Source: Alloalcanivorax profundimaris (lineage in GTDB: Bacteria > Pseudomonadota > Gammaproteobacteria > Pseudomonadales > Alcanivoracaceae). Taken from it: 64,000 nt of DNA. The notes beneath the pieces were generated by a model. That model was not told where the DNA came from. It saw only the letters and a list, made by a program, of their open reading frames with translations, and ran no database searches. Both the position numbers and the translations under genes were made by a program. Positions 43,025 to 54,371 of the stretch are shown here, piece after piece; within the stretch, counting starts at the first letter, position 1; every line of letters begins with the position of its first letter. The stretch is taken from NCBI RefSeq assembly GCF_015265435.1, contig NZ_JABJWH010000036.1, forward strand, positions 1-64,000, given 5' to 3'.

Positions 43025-44179
43025 ATGCAGGCCGACGACCTCTTTCAACAGCACGCCCGGGAACTCAACGGCTATCTGTGCCGGCGTCTGGACTCGCCGG
43101 AACAGGCCGCCGATCTGTGCCATGAGGTGTACTTGCGTTTGCGCCGGCTGGAGGAGCAGCGGGAGACGCCACGCAATCCCCGCGCCCTGGTGTTCCGCAT
43201 CGCCCGCAACCTGCTGATCGACCACCTGCGCCAGCAACGCCGCCGCCCCACCACGGTGGCCCTCACCGACCCCGACCTGGCCCTGGAAAGCGACACGCCG
43301 ACGCCGGAGTCCGCCGCGCGCAGCGCCCAGGCGGTGGACGGCCTCAACAGCGCCCTGGCGGCTCTCCCCGAGCATCAGCGCCAGGCCTTGCTGTGGAACC
43401 GGCTGGACGGCGTCAGCCAGCGCGAGATCGGCCAGCGCCTGGGAGTCTCCGAGCGCATGGCGGGCAAGTACATTGCTCGCGCCCTGGCCCATTGCCGCGC
43501 CCTGCTGGCGGCGGTGGCGGTGCTGCTGGTGGTGGCCGCCGGCCTGCCCTGGTCGGTGTGGACCGCGGACGCGCGCACCGGCGCCGGCGAGCAACGCACC
43601 CTGACCCTGGCGGACGGCAGCCGGGTGACCCTGAACGGCCGCAGCGCCATCAACATCGACGTCACCGGCGACCACCGCCGGGTGGAGGTGGTGCGTGGCG
43701 AGGCCCTGTTCCAGGTGGCCAAGGACCGCGCCCATCCGTTCCTGGTGCGCGCCGACGACGCCCGGGTGCGGGTCACCGGCACCCGCTTCGAGGTACGCCA
43801 CCGCGACGGCGTCACCCGCCTCACCGTGGCCGAGGGCAGCGTGGTGGCCGGGGACGGCCGCCGGGAACGCACGCTCACCGCCGGCCAGCAGGTGCACTGG
43901 CGCCACGGCCGGATCGGCCCGGTGGCGGCGGTGGACGCCGACGCCGTGCTGGCCTGGGCGCGGGGCCGCCTGGTGTTCCGCGACCGCCCCCTGGGCGAGC
44001 TGCTCACCGATCTGCGGCCCTACCATCCGGACCGGCTGGTCCTGCTCAACGATGATCTGGCCGGGCGGCGGGTGAGCGGCACCTTCGCCACCGACGAGCC
44101 CGAGGCGGTGTTGAGCGCCCTCACCCAGACCCTGCCGGTGCGGGCGCTTCGCCTGCCAGGCGTGGTGGTGCTTTATTGA
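43025..44179 (+). CDS. Hybrid ECF sigma factor / FecR-like anti-sigma protein (IutY type)
   Basis: One continuous 384-residue frame joins two proteins that are normally separate. Residues 5-70 are sigma region 2 (DLFQQHARELNGYLCRRL, VFRIARNLLIDHLRQQ); residues 105-160 are sigma region 4 (LAALPEHQRQALLWNRLDGV, IGQRLGVSERMAGKYIARAL). A membrane helix (161-178) leads to a periplasmic FecR domain with LADGSRVTLNGRSAINI and the GTRF motif at 252-255, the Gly-Thr where FecR relatives self-cleave. An STN-like segment (310-375) ends it. The usual cytoplasmic anti-sigma domain of FecR is absent. The receptor gene follows. Confidence 0.85.
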   Translation: MQADDLFQQHARELNGYLCRRLDSPEQAADLCHEVYLRLRRLEEQRETPRNPRALVFRIARNLLIDHLRQQRRRPTTVALTDPDLALESDTPTPESAARSAQAVDGLNSALAALPEHQRQALLWNRLDGVSQREIGQRLGVSERMAGKYIARALAHCRALLAAVAVLLVVAAGLPWSVWTADARTGAGEQRTLTLADGSRVTLNGRSAINIDVTGDHRRVEVVRGEALFQVAKDRAHPFLVRADDARVRVTGTRFEVRHRDGVTRLTVAEGSVVAGDGRRERTLTAGQQVHWRHGRIGPVAAVDADAVLAWARGRLVFRDRPLGELLTDLRPYHPDRLVLLNDDLAGRRVSGTFATDEPEAVLSALTQTLPVRALRLPGVVVLY

Positions 44180-44185
44180 ACGGCG

Positions 44186-44245
44186 ATCGCGGCTGAAGCC
44201 GCTCCTACGGGATGATCGCACGGTAGGAGCGGCTTCAGCCGCGAT
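44186..44245. repeat. Inverted REP pair, GGCT variant
   Basis: Two 23-bp copies (44186-44208 and 44223-44245) of a REP variant with core CGGCTTCAGCCG in place of CGACTTCAGTCG, 14 bases apart in inverted orientation. It lies between the sigma/anti-sigma gene and the receptor gene and may affect messenger stability between them. Confidence 0.85.
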
Positions 44246-44364
44246 ACGGGTTGAGCAAAAAAATTTCTTCTTGGGGTTCAGAAACGGAAGCGGCCATCGT
44301 CTTCCTGGGTGCCTTTGTCGCGAATGGTTTCTATTTGCATTGTTTTGAAAAGGGTACCGACTCC

Positions 44365-46671
44365 ATGAAATCAATGACTTACCCCCGCCTGGCCCTGCTC
44401 GCCGCCGGGCTGATCCTGCTCGGCCCGGTGCGGGCCGCGCAGCTGGACATCCAGGCCCAGCCCCTGGACGCCGCCCTGGCGGAGCTGGCCGAGGTCACCG
44501 GCGTGCAGCTGCTGTACGACGCCGACGCCACCCGGGGCAAGCAAAGCCCGGCTCTGCAAGGGGACTACAGCGCCCCGCAAGCCCTGAGCCAGCTGCTGGC
44601 CGGCAGCGGCCTGCGTTACCGGGTCAACAACGACGGCAGCATCACCCTGGAGCCGGCCCCGGTGACCGAAAGCACCCTGGCGCCGGTGGCGGTGAACGCG
44701 GAGGTGGCCACCAAGGTGGACACCCCCACCCTGGAAACGCCGCAATCGATTTCCGTGGTGCGCCGCGCCCAGATCGAGGAACAGGGCTCCGATACCGTGC
44801 AGCAGGCCCTGCGCTACACCCCCGGCGTGTTCACCGACCAGATCGGCGCCTCGAAACGCTATGACTACGTGTCCTTGCGCGGTTTTTCCGACGACAGCAT
44901 CGACAACATCTACCTGGACGGTCTCAAGACCATGGGCGATGGCGGCACCTTCAGCTCCATGCAGATCGACCCCTATTTCCTGGAGCGGGTGGAGATCGTC
45001 AAGGGCCCCACCTCGGTGCTCTACGGGCGCGCCTCCCCCGGCGGCCTGGTCAACCTGACCAGCAAGAAACCACTGTTCGAAACCCGCCAGGAACTGCGCT
45101 TCGGCGTCGGCACCAACGACTATCGCGGCGTGGGCTTCGATTTCTCCGGGCCGGTGAACGACCGGGTGGCCTACCGGCTGGTGGGCCTGGCGGACAAGGG
45201 CGACACCCAGTTCGATCACCTGGAACAGGAACGGCGGGCAATCATGCCCAGCCTGACCCTGCAACTGGGCGACAACACCCTGCTCGACCTGATGGCCTAC
45301 TACCAGGACGATCCGGAAGGCGGCAGCCACAGCGGCGTGCCCGCCGAGGGCAGCCTGTACCGGCGCAACGGCCGCTACATCGACAACACCTTCTTCGAGG
45401 GCGAGCCGGATTACGAGCAGTTCGAGCGCACCCAGAAAATGCTCGGCTACCAGCTACAGCACTTCATCGATGACACCTGGAGCCTGCGGCAGAATTTCCG
45501 CTACATCACCAGCGACGTACAGCTCCAGCAGGTGTATTCCTACCAATGGGTGGGCAACAGCGACCGGCTCAGCCGCTTCTACTCCGGCGCCGACGAACAA
45601 CTGGACGCCTACACCGTGGACAACCAGGCCCGCGCCGACTTCGCCACCGGCGATCTGCAACACACCCTGCTGATCGGCGCCGACTACCAGCACCGCGACG
45701 TGGACGCGGCCTGGAGCAGCGGCGCCTTCCCCGCCATCGACGCCTTCGATCCGGTGTATGGAGCGGTCCCCACCGCCATTGGCGACCCGGTGCCCCATGA
45801 GCGCAAACTGATCCAGACCGGCGTCTATCTGAGCGACCAGATCGCCCTGGACCGCTGGCGTTTCTCCCTGGGGGGCCGCTATGACTGGGTACGCACCGCC
45901 AACGTCAATCAGGATACCGGTGCCCGCTCCAGCCAGGACGAGGAGCAGTTCAGCGGCAGGGCCGGCGTGCTCTACCGTCTGGACAACGGCCTCGCGCCCT
46001 ATGTGAGTTATTCCGAATCGTTCAACCCCAGCGTCTACACCGACGAGGACGGCGACCCGCTGGAACCCACCGAGGGCACCCAGTACGAAACCGGCCTCAA
46101 GTACCAGCCCCGTGACGGCCGCGGCCTGTACACTCTGTCGCTGTTCCACATCGACCAGGAGAACCTGGCGATCCGCGAACCGCAGAACCCGGTCTATGTG
46201 CCGATCGGCGAGATCCGTTCCCGGGGCGTGGAGCTGGAGGCGCAGACCCTGCTCACCGACCGTTTCCGGGTACGGGCCAGCTACACCTACACCGACATCG
46301 AGTACACCGAGGCGGAGCCCGGAATCGAGGGTAACCAGGTCAACCAGGCGCCGCGCAACCAGGCCACCGCCTGGGGCCATTACCGCTTCGACCAGGGGCC
46401 CATGGCGGGCTTCGACCTGGGCGCCGGGGTGCGCTACACCGAGGGCATTCAGGCGGACCGCGCCAACACCCGGGAGGTACCGTCCTACACCCTGGTGGAC
46501 GCGGCGCTCGGCTATGACTTCAGCCATCTTGGCATTCAGGGCCTGAGCGCCCGGGTCAACGCCAACAACCTGCTCGACAAGGAATACGTGGCGTCCTGCT
46601 ACTCGCTGAACTACTGCTACTTCGGCGCCGAACGCAGTGTCATGGCCACCGTGACCTACCAACTGCGCTGA
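44365..46671 (+). CDS. TonB-dependent siderophore receptor with STN signalling domain
   Basis: A 768-residue FecA/FpvA-type receptor. The ATG at 44365 opens a signal peptide ending at GPVRA. Residues about 25-95 are the STN domain (LDIQAQPLDAALAELAEVTG, LLAGSGLRYRVN) that contacts the periplasmic part of the anti-sigma protein. The plug has ETPQSISVV and VEIVKGPTSVLYGRASPGGLVN, typical of hydroxamate/ferrichrome-type receptors (TIGR01783), and the barrel ends VMATVTYQLR. The ligand is probably an iron siderophore; the class cannot be fixed. It forms a signalling pair with the upstream gene. Confidence 0.92.
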   Translation: MKSMTYPRLALLAAGLILLGPVRAAQLDIQAQPLDAALAELAEVTGVQLLYDADATRGKQSPALQGDYSAPQALSQLLAGSGLRYRVNNDGSITLEPAPVTESTLAPVAVNAEVATKVDTPTLETPQSISVVRRAQIEEQGSDTVQQALRYTPGVFTDQIGASKRYDYVSLRGFSDDSIDNIYLDGLKTMGDGGTFSSMQIDPYFLERVEIVKGPTSVLYGRASPGGLVNLTSKKPLFETRQELRFGVGTNDYRGVGFDFSGPVNDRVAYRLVGLADKGDTQFDHLEQERRAIMPSLTLQLGDNTLLDLMAYYQDDPEGGSHSGVPAEGSLYRRNGRYIDNTFFEGEPDYEQFERTQKMLGYQLQHFIDDTWSLRQNFRYITSDVQLQQVYSYQWVGNSDRLSRFYSGADEQLDAYTVDNQARADFATGDLQHTLLIGADYQHRDVDAAWSSGAFPAIDAFDPVYGAVPTAIGDPVPHERKLIQTGVYLSDQIALDRWRFSLGGRYDWVRTANVNQDTGARSSQDEEQFSGRAGVLYRLDNGLAPYVSYSESFNPSVYTDEDGDPLEPTEGTQYETGLKYQPRDGRGLYTLSLFHIDQENLAIREPQNPVYVPIGEIRSRGVELEAQTLLTDRFRVRASYTYTDIEYTEAEPGIEGNQVNQAPRNQATAWGHYRFDQGPMAGFDLGAGVRYTEGIQADRANTREVPSYTLVDAALGYDFSHLGIQGLSARVNANNLLDKEYVASCYSLNYCYFGAERSVMATVTYQLR

Positions 46672-47009
46672 ACCGTCGACCCCCGGGTGTGGACGTGATC
46701 ACGTCCACCCCGGGCTTGCACAAGCTTTTACATCCCCCCTCTCGCGCAACACGCCACGATCACCAATGCTGTCCATCAACGGCGATGCCCCCGGGCCTCG
46801 CCAAGGGAAGGATCCCGGCCTCGGCCAGGACGGCTACTAACAACATCGCCACGCGGACTCCAGCGCGATGCGGAAACAGGCAAGAAAAGCCCAGCTTTGA
46901 CCTACCGCCTCCGGCGGCGCGCCAAGCAGGATAGCGCTCCCGGACACCGACCCGGCGTCGGCGGCGGGATCCGGCAACCTGATTTCCGTGGAACGGAGAA
47001 CGATGGACG
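46672..47009. other. Intergenic region before lpxR-like gene
   Basis: About 340 bases. The first part carries the terminator at 46681-46715. The remainder shows no gene, repeat or recognised operator. Confidence 0.6.
46681..46715 (+). terminator. Terminator hairpin after siderophore receptor gene
   Basis: Long near-perfect hairpin: arms CCCGGGTGTGGACGTGA and TCACGTCCACCCCGGG with one bulge. The T-tract is displaced (AAGCTTTT about 10 bases later), so termination may be partial. Confidence 0.6.
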
Positions 47010-48215
47010 ATGGACGATGCATTCGAACACGCCTCCCGAACGCGAGGCGTTCACTTCAAAGTCGGCCTGCTGGGCGCCGCGTTTCTGATCGGTGTTATCA
47101 GCGCGCCCACGTCGCTGGCGCAATCGGCACCGGCCAGCGACGCCCCGGCCTTCATGGACCGCGACAACCCACAACTGGCCATGCTCGACCGCGAGGAGCG
47201 AACTCCGCGCCGGCCACGGGCGGAGCCGGCCCGGGAACCGGCGCGTGACAGTTGGTCGTTCGCGTTCGATAACGACGCCCTGGTGCCCACCGGCCGCGAC
47301 CAGGATTACACCTACGGCCTGAGTTTTTCCCACACCGGCCGCGACGCCCGCGACGCCTGGTATTCCCTGAACCCGGTGCTCACCGGCCTGGACCGGCTGT
47401 TCGGCGTGGACCATCTGGCCGGTGAGGAAGGAGACGCCCGGACGCCCATCGACGGCCACAGCGTGGAATTCGGGCTGTTCGGCTTCACCCCGGAAGACAA
47501 ACAGGCCTCGGCGCCGTTGTACGACGACCGGCCCTACGCCAGCCTGCTCTACATGTCCCAGTCCCGGGTCCGGATCGACCGGGGCGAGAACGTGGCCTGG
47601 CACAGCAGCCTGACCCTGGGCGCCCTGGGGCTGGCGATCGTCGGCAATGGCCAGAACGCGGTGCACAAGGTGATCGGCAGCGAGCACGCGGAAGGCTGGG
47701 ATCACCAGGTCAGCGAAGGCGGCGAACCCACCGCCCGCTACACCCTGGCGCGGCAGAAATATCTGAATCCGTCGTCGGAAAACCTGGAAGTAAAAAGCAC
47801 CCTGCAGGCCTCCGCCGGCTACCTCACCGAGGCACGCTGGAGCCTGAGTTTCCGGGGCGGGCGCATCGCCGACCCGTGGTGGAAATTCAATCCGGAGCTG
47901 GCCAGCTACGCGGACGGCTCCTCCCGAGGCGTGGGCGGCCCGGCGCCCACCGAGAGCTACGTGTGGGGCGGCGCCGCGGTGGTGGCGCGGGGCTACAACG
48001 CCTTTCTGCAGGGCCAGTTCCGCGACAGCGAAGTGACCTACGACAGCGACGAGCTGAACCACCTGATTCTGGAAGCCTGGCTGGGCTACACCCGCTCGTT
48101 CGCCAATGGCTGGCGGCTCAGCTATGTGCTGCGCGGCCACACCTCGGAAGTGCGCGACGGCACCGCCGACCGTAATGTGCTGTGGGGCGGGCTGATCGTG
48201 GCGAAAACGTTCTAG
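47010..48215 (+). CDS. LpxR-like lipid A deacylase (DUF2219)
   Basis: A 401-residue outer-membrane protein. A signal or leader occupies residues 1-38 (LGAAFLIGVISAPTSLAQ), then a proline-rich linker. The barrel begins SWSFAFDNDALVPTGRD with the N-D catalytic pair, followed by YTYGLSFSHTG, DDRPYASLLYM and VHKVIGS, as in LpxR. LpxR removes 3'-acyloxyacyl chains from lipid A in a calcium-dependent way. The N-terminus could start at one of several nearby ATG codons; 47010 is in frame with a GGAG site eleven bases upstream. Confidence 0.85.
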   Translation: MDDAFEHASRTRGVHFKVGLLGAAFLIGVISAPTSLAQSAPASDAPAFMDRDNPQLAMLDREERTPRRPRAEPAREPARDSWSFAFDNDALVPTGRDQDYTYGLSFSHTGRDARDAWYSLNPVLTGLDRLFGVDHLAGEEGDARTPIDGHSVEFGLFGFTPEDKQASAPLYDDRPYASLLYMSQSRVRIDRGENVAWHSSLTLGALGLAIVGNGQNAVHKVIGSEHAEGWDHQVSEGGEPTARYTLARQKYLNPSSENLEVKSTLQASAGYLTEARWSLSFRGGRIADPWWKFNPELASYADGSSRGVGGPAPTESYVWGGAAVVARGYNAFLQGQFRDSEVTYDSDELNHLILEAWLGYTRSFANGWRLSYVLRGHTSEVRDGTADRNVLWGGLIVAKTF

Positions 48216-48232
48216 GGCCTGTTCACACCAGG

Positions 48233-48601
48233 CTATTGCCCCGCGATGTGCTCGCGCACCAGCGCCGCCAACCCCGGCGCGGTGCCGAAGTACTCCAGCA
48301 GCTCGATGGTCAGGTGCGGGTGGCGCTCGCGGGCCTCTTCCACCTGGGCGGGGATGTCGGTGGCCACGTGCTTGCCGTTATTGAAGAACAGCGGATAGAC
48401 ATAGACGCTGTCCACCGGCTGGTGCTCCAGCTGCTGCAGGGCCTCCTGCAACGACGGACGCGCCAGTTCCAGAAAGCACGGCAGCACCGCCGCGTAATCT
48501 TCCCGGGTGGTTTCCGCCACCGCGTCCACCAGTGCCTTGAATTCCTCGTTGGCCGCCTCGGCGCGGCTGCCGTGGGCCATGATCAACAGGGCTTTTTTCA
48601 C
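48233..48601 (-). CDS. CbiX/SirB-like small chelatase family protein
   Basis: A 122-residue protein of the short cobaltochelatase/ferrochelatase family. GTG at 48601 is chosen because GGAGG precedes it by five bases; an upstream ATG in frame overlaps that site. The metal-site His is in IMAHGSRAEAANEEF, with PLFFNNGKHVATDIP further on. Relatives insert Co or Fe into sirohydrochlorin, but single-domain copies outside tetrapyrrole operons are of uncertain role. It follows the deacetylase-like gene directly. Confidence 0.85.
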   Translation of the reverse strand: MKKALLIMAHGSRAEAANEEFKALVDAVAETTREDYAAVLPCFLELARPSLQEALQQLEHQPVDSVYVYPLFFNNGKHVATDIPAQVEEARERHPHLTIELLEYFGTAPGLAALVREHIAGQ

Positions 48602-48603
48602 CA

Positions 48604-49509
48604 CTACCTCCACAATGAATGGGCCGCCTCGATCACCAGAGCGTGGCGGCGGGCCAGGGCGGCGCGATCATCGTCGTAGCCGCCGCCAATGACGGTGGCC
48701 ACCGGCACGTCACGATCGCGGCAAAGCGCCAGCACCCGGCGCTCCCGTTCCGCCAGGCCGGGCAGACTGACCGCCAGGCGCCCGAGCGGGTCGTCCCGGT
48801 ACACATCCACGCCGGCATCGTACAACACCAGATCCGGGCGCAGGGCGTCCAGCAACCCGCCCAGGGTGTCGGTGACGATGGCCAGATAATCCTCGTCGCC
48901 AAGCCCCACCGGCAGGCCCACGTCCAGATCGCTGTGCATCTTGCGGGTGGGAAAGTTCTTTTCGCAATGCACCGAGCAGGTGAAGGCGCGCGGTTCGCCG
49001 GCGAGGATGGCGGCGGTGCCGTCGCCCTGGTGCACGTCGCAATCGAAAATCAGCACCCGCTTCACGCGCTCCTCGGCCAGCAGCGCCCGGGCGGTGACCG
49101 CCAGATCATTGAGGATGCAGAAACCGGAGCCGAAATCGTAATGGGCATGGTGGGTGCCGCCGGCCAGGTGACAGGCAATGCCGTGCTTGAGGGCGAGCTG
49201 GGCGGCAACCAGGGTGCCCATGGGCGCGATGCAGGTACGCCGCGCCAGCCCCTCGCTCCACGGCAACCCCAGGCGTTTGGCTTCCTTGTCACCGAGGCGG
49301 TTGCCCAGGAAACGGTCCAGATAGTCCGGGCAGTGAGCCAGGGACAACAGCGGCGCCCGCGCCCGGCCCGGGCGGTGCAGATTGTTGGGCCCGGCGATGC
49401 CGGCGTCGCGCAAGCGCTGGTGGAGCAGCCGGAACTTCTCCATGGGAAAACGGTGGCGCGCCGGGAACGGAAAGCTGTAGGACGGGTGGTAGACCAGGGG
49501 AATCGACAT
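48604..49509 (-). CDS. Histone-deacetylase-like zinc hydrolase
   Basis: A 301-residue arginase/deacetylase-fold enzyme; ATG at 49509 (MSIPLVYHPSYSF). Metal and catalytic motifs are visible: GGTHHAHYDFGSGFCILND, IFDCDVHQGDGTAAI and LVLYDAGVDVYRDDPLGRL. Bacterial members deacetylate small molecules, polyamines or lysines. It begins eight bases after the outer membrane factor stop, so it is part of the efflux operon; a link between these functions is not obvious. Confidence 0.88.
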   Translation of the reverse strand: MSIPLVYHPSYSFPFPARHRFPMEKFRLLHQRLRDAGIAGPNNLHRPGRARAPLLSLAHCPDYLDRFLGNRLGDKEAKRLGLPWSEGLARRTCIAPMGTLVAAQLALKHGIACHLAGGTHHAHYDFGSGFCILNDLAVTARALLAEERVKRVLIFDCDVHQGDGTAAILAGEPRAFTCSVHCEKNFPTRKMHSDLDVGLPVGLGDEDYLAIVTDTLGGLLDALRPDLVLYDAGVDVYRDDPLGRLAVSLPGLAERERRVLALCRDRDVPVATVIGGGYDDDRAALARRHALVIEAAHSLWR

Positions 49510-49516
49510 GCCGCGA

Positions 49517-50912
49517 TTATAGCGGGCCCGCCAGCCCCTGCCCCAATACCCGGTACAGCGTGACCCGTGCCACCAATTGATCGTAACGCAGATCGAGCAG
49601 GTTCTGGCGGGCACTGATCAGGCTGGTCTGGGCGTCCAGCACCGAGGTCAGCTCGATGTCGCCTTCCCGGTAGCGCGTCTCGGCGATCTCGAAACCGCGC
49701 CGGGCCTGGGTCAGGGCTTCCCGGCGGTGAGCGCCCTGCTCATCGAGCGCGTTGATGTTGCCCAGGCCCTGGTCCACCTCGGACAGGGCGGTGAGCAGCA
49801 CGCCCCGGTAACCGGCCACCTGCTCCAGCCAGGCGGCCCGGGCCACGGTGTTCTCGCCCCGGGTCTGGCCGCCGTCGAAGATCAGTTGGCTCAGGGAGGC
49901 GGCCAGGTTGTAAACCGCGTCGCCGTCGAACAGGTCGCCCAGGGAGCTGCTGGCGTAGCCGGCGCTGCCGGTGAGGCTCAGCGACGGCCAGTAGGCGGTG
50001 CGGGCCACGGCCACGCCGTAATCGGCGGCCATCAGGCCGGCCAGGGCGCGGCCCACGTCCGGGCGCTGGGCGAGCACGTCGGCGGGCAGGCCCGGCTGGA
50101 TTTCCGGCACGGTCAGATCCGCCAGGCCGCCATCCCCGGCCCCAGGCAGGAACCCCTGGGGCGTCTCGCCCACCAGCACCGCCAGGGCGTAGCGGGTTTC
50201 CCGGGTTTGCTGGCGCAGATCCGGCAGGGCGGCGCGCTGGTTGGCCACCAGGGTGCGCTGCTGGGCCAGATCCTGGGGCGACACGGCGCCGTAGCGCACC
50301 TTGGCCTCGACCACCTCGAGGATGCGTTCGGCCAGGGCCAGGCTGTTTTCGGCCAGGGTCAGCCGGTCCTGCAGGTAGCGCCACTGGAGCCAGGTGCTGG
50401 CGACGCTGGACAGCACCGTGAGGCGCACCGCGTCCCGGTCGAAGCGGCTGGCGTCCAGGTTGGCCTCGGCGATCGCCTTGTTGTTGCGCAGCCGGCCCCA
50501 CAGGTCCAGCTCGTAGCTGGCATTGGCGTTGAGCTGGAACCGGTCGGTGCCGTCATTGCCACCGAAAGTGCCGGAGGTGGACGCGCCGCCCCCCAGGGAC
50601 AAGCTCGGGAACAGGGACGAGCCGGCCTGCCGCAGGCGGCCTTCCGCCTGCAGCACCCGGGCGGCGGCGGCCTGCAAATCGGTGTTGTCGGTGAGCGCCC
50701 GGGCCACCAGCTGGTTCAGCTCATCGCTGCCGAAGCCCTGCCACCAGGCCGGGTTGGCCAGCGCGGCGCGGCTGTCGGCGAGCTGATTCTCCCACTGCGC
50801 CGGCGCTTCCGGCTCCGGTGTTTCCAGCTCGGAGCGCACCGCGCACCCGGCCACCGTCAGGGCCAGGGTCAGCATGGTCAGCGCCCGCTTGCAGCCGTTA
50901 TTGATTGGGCCG

Positions 50913-50920
<8 letters not shown>
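49517..50920 (-). CDS. Outer membrane efflux lipoprotein (NodT/OprM type)
   Basis: A 467-residue TolC-like channel. Lipobox LTVAGC near residue 27; two OEP repeats follow, with [14 protein letters not shown] and [13 protein letters not shown] in the first and [12 protein letters not shown] and [22 protein letters not shown] in the second. It overlaps the macB stop by eight bases, so it completes a MacAB-type tripartite exporter. Confidence 0.92.
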
Positions 50921-52873
<1,953 letters not shown>

Positions 52874-52874
<1 letters not shown>

Positions 52875-54013
52875 CAGAACAGACCCCGGCGGCGCGGCTC
52901 GTCCTCGGTTTGCGCCTGCACCTTACCGATCACCACGGTGTCGCCTTCGGCGAGCCCGCCGGTGATCTGCACGCGCACCCGGTCGGTGACGCCGGTTTTC
53001 ACCGGACGTTTTTCCAGCCGGCCCTTGCCGGCGGGCACCTCCACGTACTGACCGTCGGCGCCGCTCTTCACCGCCGACGCGGGCACGCTGAGCGCCCCCT
53101 CGGCGGACTCCACCACGAAAAACACCTGGGCGGTCATCCCCGACATCAAGGCGTTGTCCGGGTTGGCCACATCGAACTCGGCGGTGTAGAGCACCACGTT
53201 GTTGACCACTTCCGGGGTCGGCAGCACCTGGCGCAGCGTGCTGTCATAACGCACGGCGCTGTTGCCCAGGGTGGAGAAGTACACCGGCATGCCGATCTCC
53301 AGCCGGTCCACGTCCGCCTCGGAGACCTCCGTGGACACGGTCATGGTGGAGAGATCGGCGACGCGCATCAGAATCGGCGCGGTCTGGTTGGCGTTGAGGG
53401 TCTGCCCTTCGCGGGCGTCCAGGGTCACCACGGTGCCGTCGCGGGGGGCGTAGATCTTGGCGTAGCCGAGGGTCGCCTGGTCGCCCTCAAGGCCGGACTG
53501 GGTCTGGTCGATCTGTGCCTGAAGCACTTTGATCTGGGCGCGGGTGGTGGCCAGGGTGGCCTTGGCGGTCTGCCAGGCGTCATCACTGGTGGCGTCGGCC
53601 TGGCGCAGCCGCTCCTGGCGGTCGAACTGCACCTGCGCCAGTTCCAGCTCGGCGCGCTGCTGCTCCAGTTGCGCGCGCAGGGCGTCCAGTTGCGCCAGGC
53701 CCGCCTGCACCTGCGACTCCTGCACCGAGGCATCGATTTCCGCCAGCAGTTGGCCCTTTTCGACTTTATCGCCGAGATCCACGTGCAGCTTTTCCAGCTG
53801 GCCGGACACCTGGGCGCCCACGTCCACGTAATCGTAGGGCTCCAGGGTGCCGAGGGCGGTCACCAGATCCTCGATGTCGGCGGGTTGGGCCCGGGCGGTC
53901 TGCCACTGCCCGTCCGTGGCGCCGTTACCCGACAGCCACCACCAGGACGCGGCCAGCGCGGCCAGGACCACCAGCGAAACGATTAGCAAACGACGTTTGA
54001 TCCAGCGTGTCAT
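52874..54013 (-). CDS. macA: MacA-type periplasmic adaptor
   Basis: A 379-residue membrane fusion protein. One N-terminal anchor helix ([19 protein letters not shown]), a biotinyl-lipoyl-like half motif ([22 protein letters not shown]), a long coiled-coil hairpin (about 95-170), then [20 protein letters not shown] and the C-terminal barrel. It shares one base with macB, so the two are coupled. First gene of the five-gene unit. Confidence 0.93.
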
Positions 54014-54122
54014 GACCCTGCCCGAATACTCTGCCCAGAAAAGAATGCGTCGACCTCAAAGGTACCGGTAAAAGATGCAAAGAATATGCGTCAAACCGGC
54101 AACCACCGTGCACGCCCGCCGC

Positions 54123-54338
54123 TCACTCGCGGAACGGCGTTACCAGATGCTTGAGATTTTCCACGCTGAGGATCATCGCCAGGGCCATAAGACGGCCCAG
54201 CTCGCCGCGGGGAAAGCCGCGGTCGGCGAACCACAGCAGGTAGGATTCCGGCAGGTCGATCAGCGGCCTGCCCTGGTATTTACCGAAAGGCATGGTGCGC
54301 TGGCAGACAGCGATCAGGTCTTCGTTTTTAAAACTCAT
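54123..54338 (-). CDS. DUF3820 family protein
   Basis: A 71-residue protein with the family motif MPFGKYQGRPLIDLPESYLLWFADRGFPRGELG. The role is unknown; relatives are small cytoplasmic proteins related to exonuclease-associated domains. It has its own start and no close operon partner, with 33 bases to the CDF gene upstream. Confidence 0.85.
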   Translation of the reverse strand: MSFKNEDLIAVCQRTMPFGKYQGRPLIDLPESYLLWFADRGFPRGELGRLMALAMILSVENLKHLVTPFRE

Positions 54339-54371
54339 GACGATGCCGTTGGAGCGGAAATGCCGGGCAGA

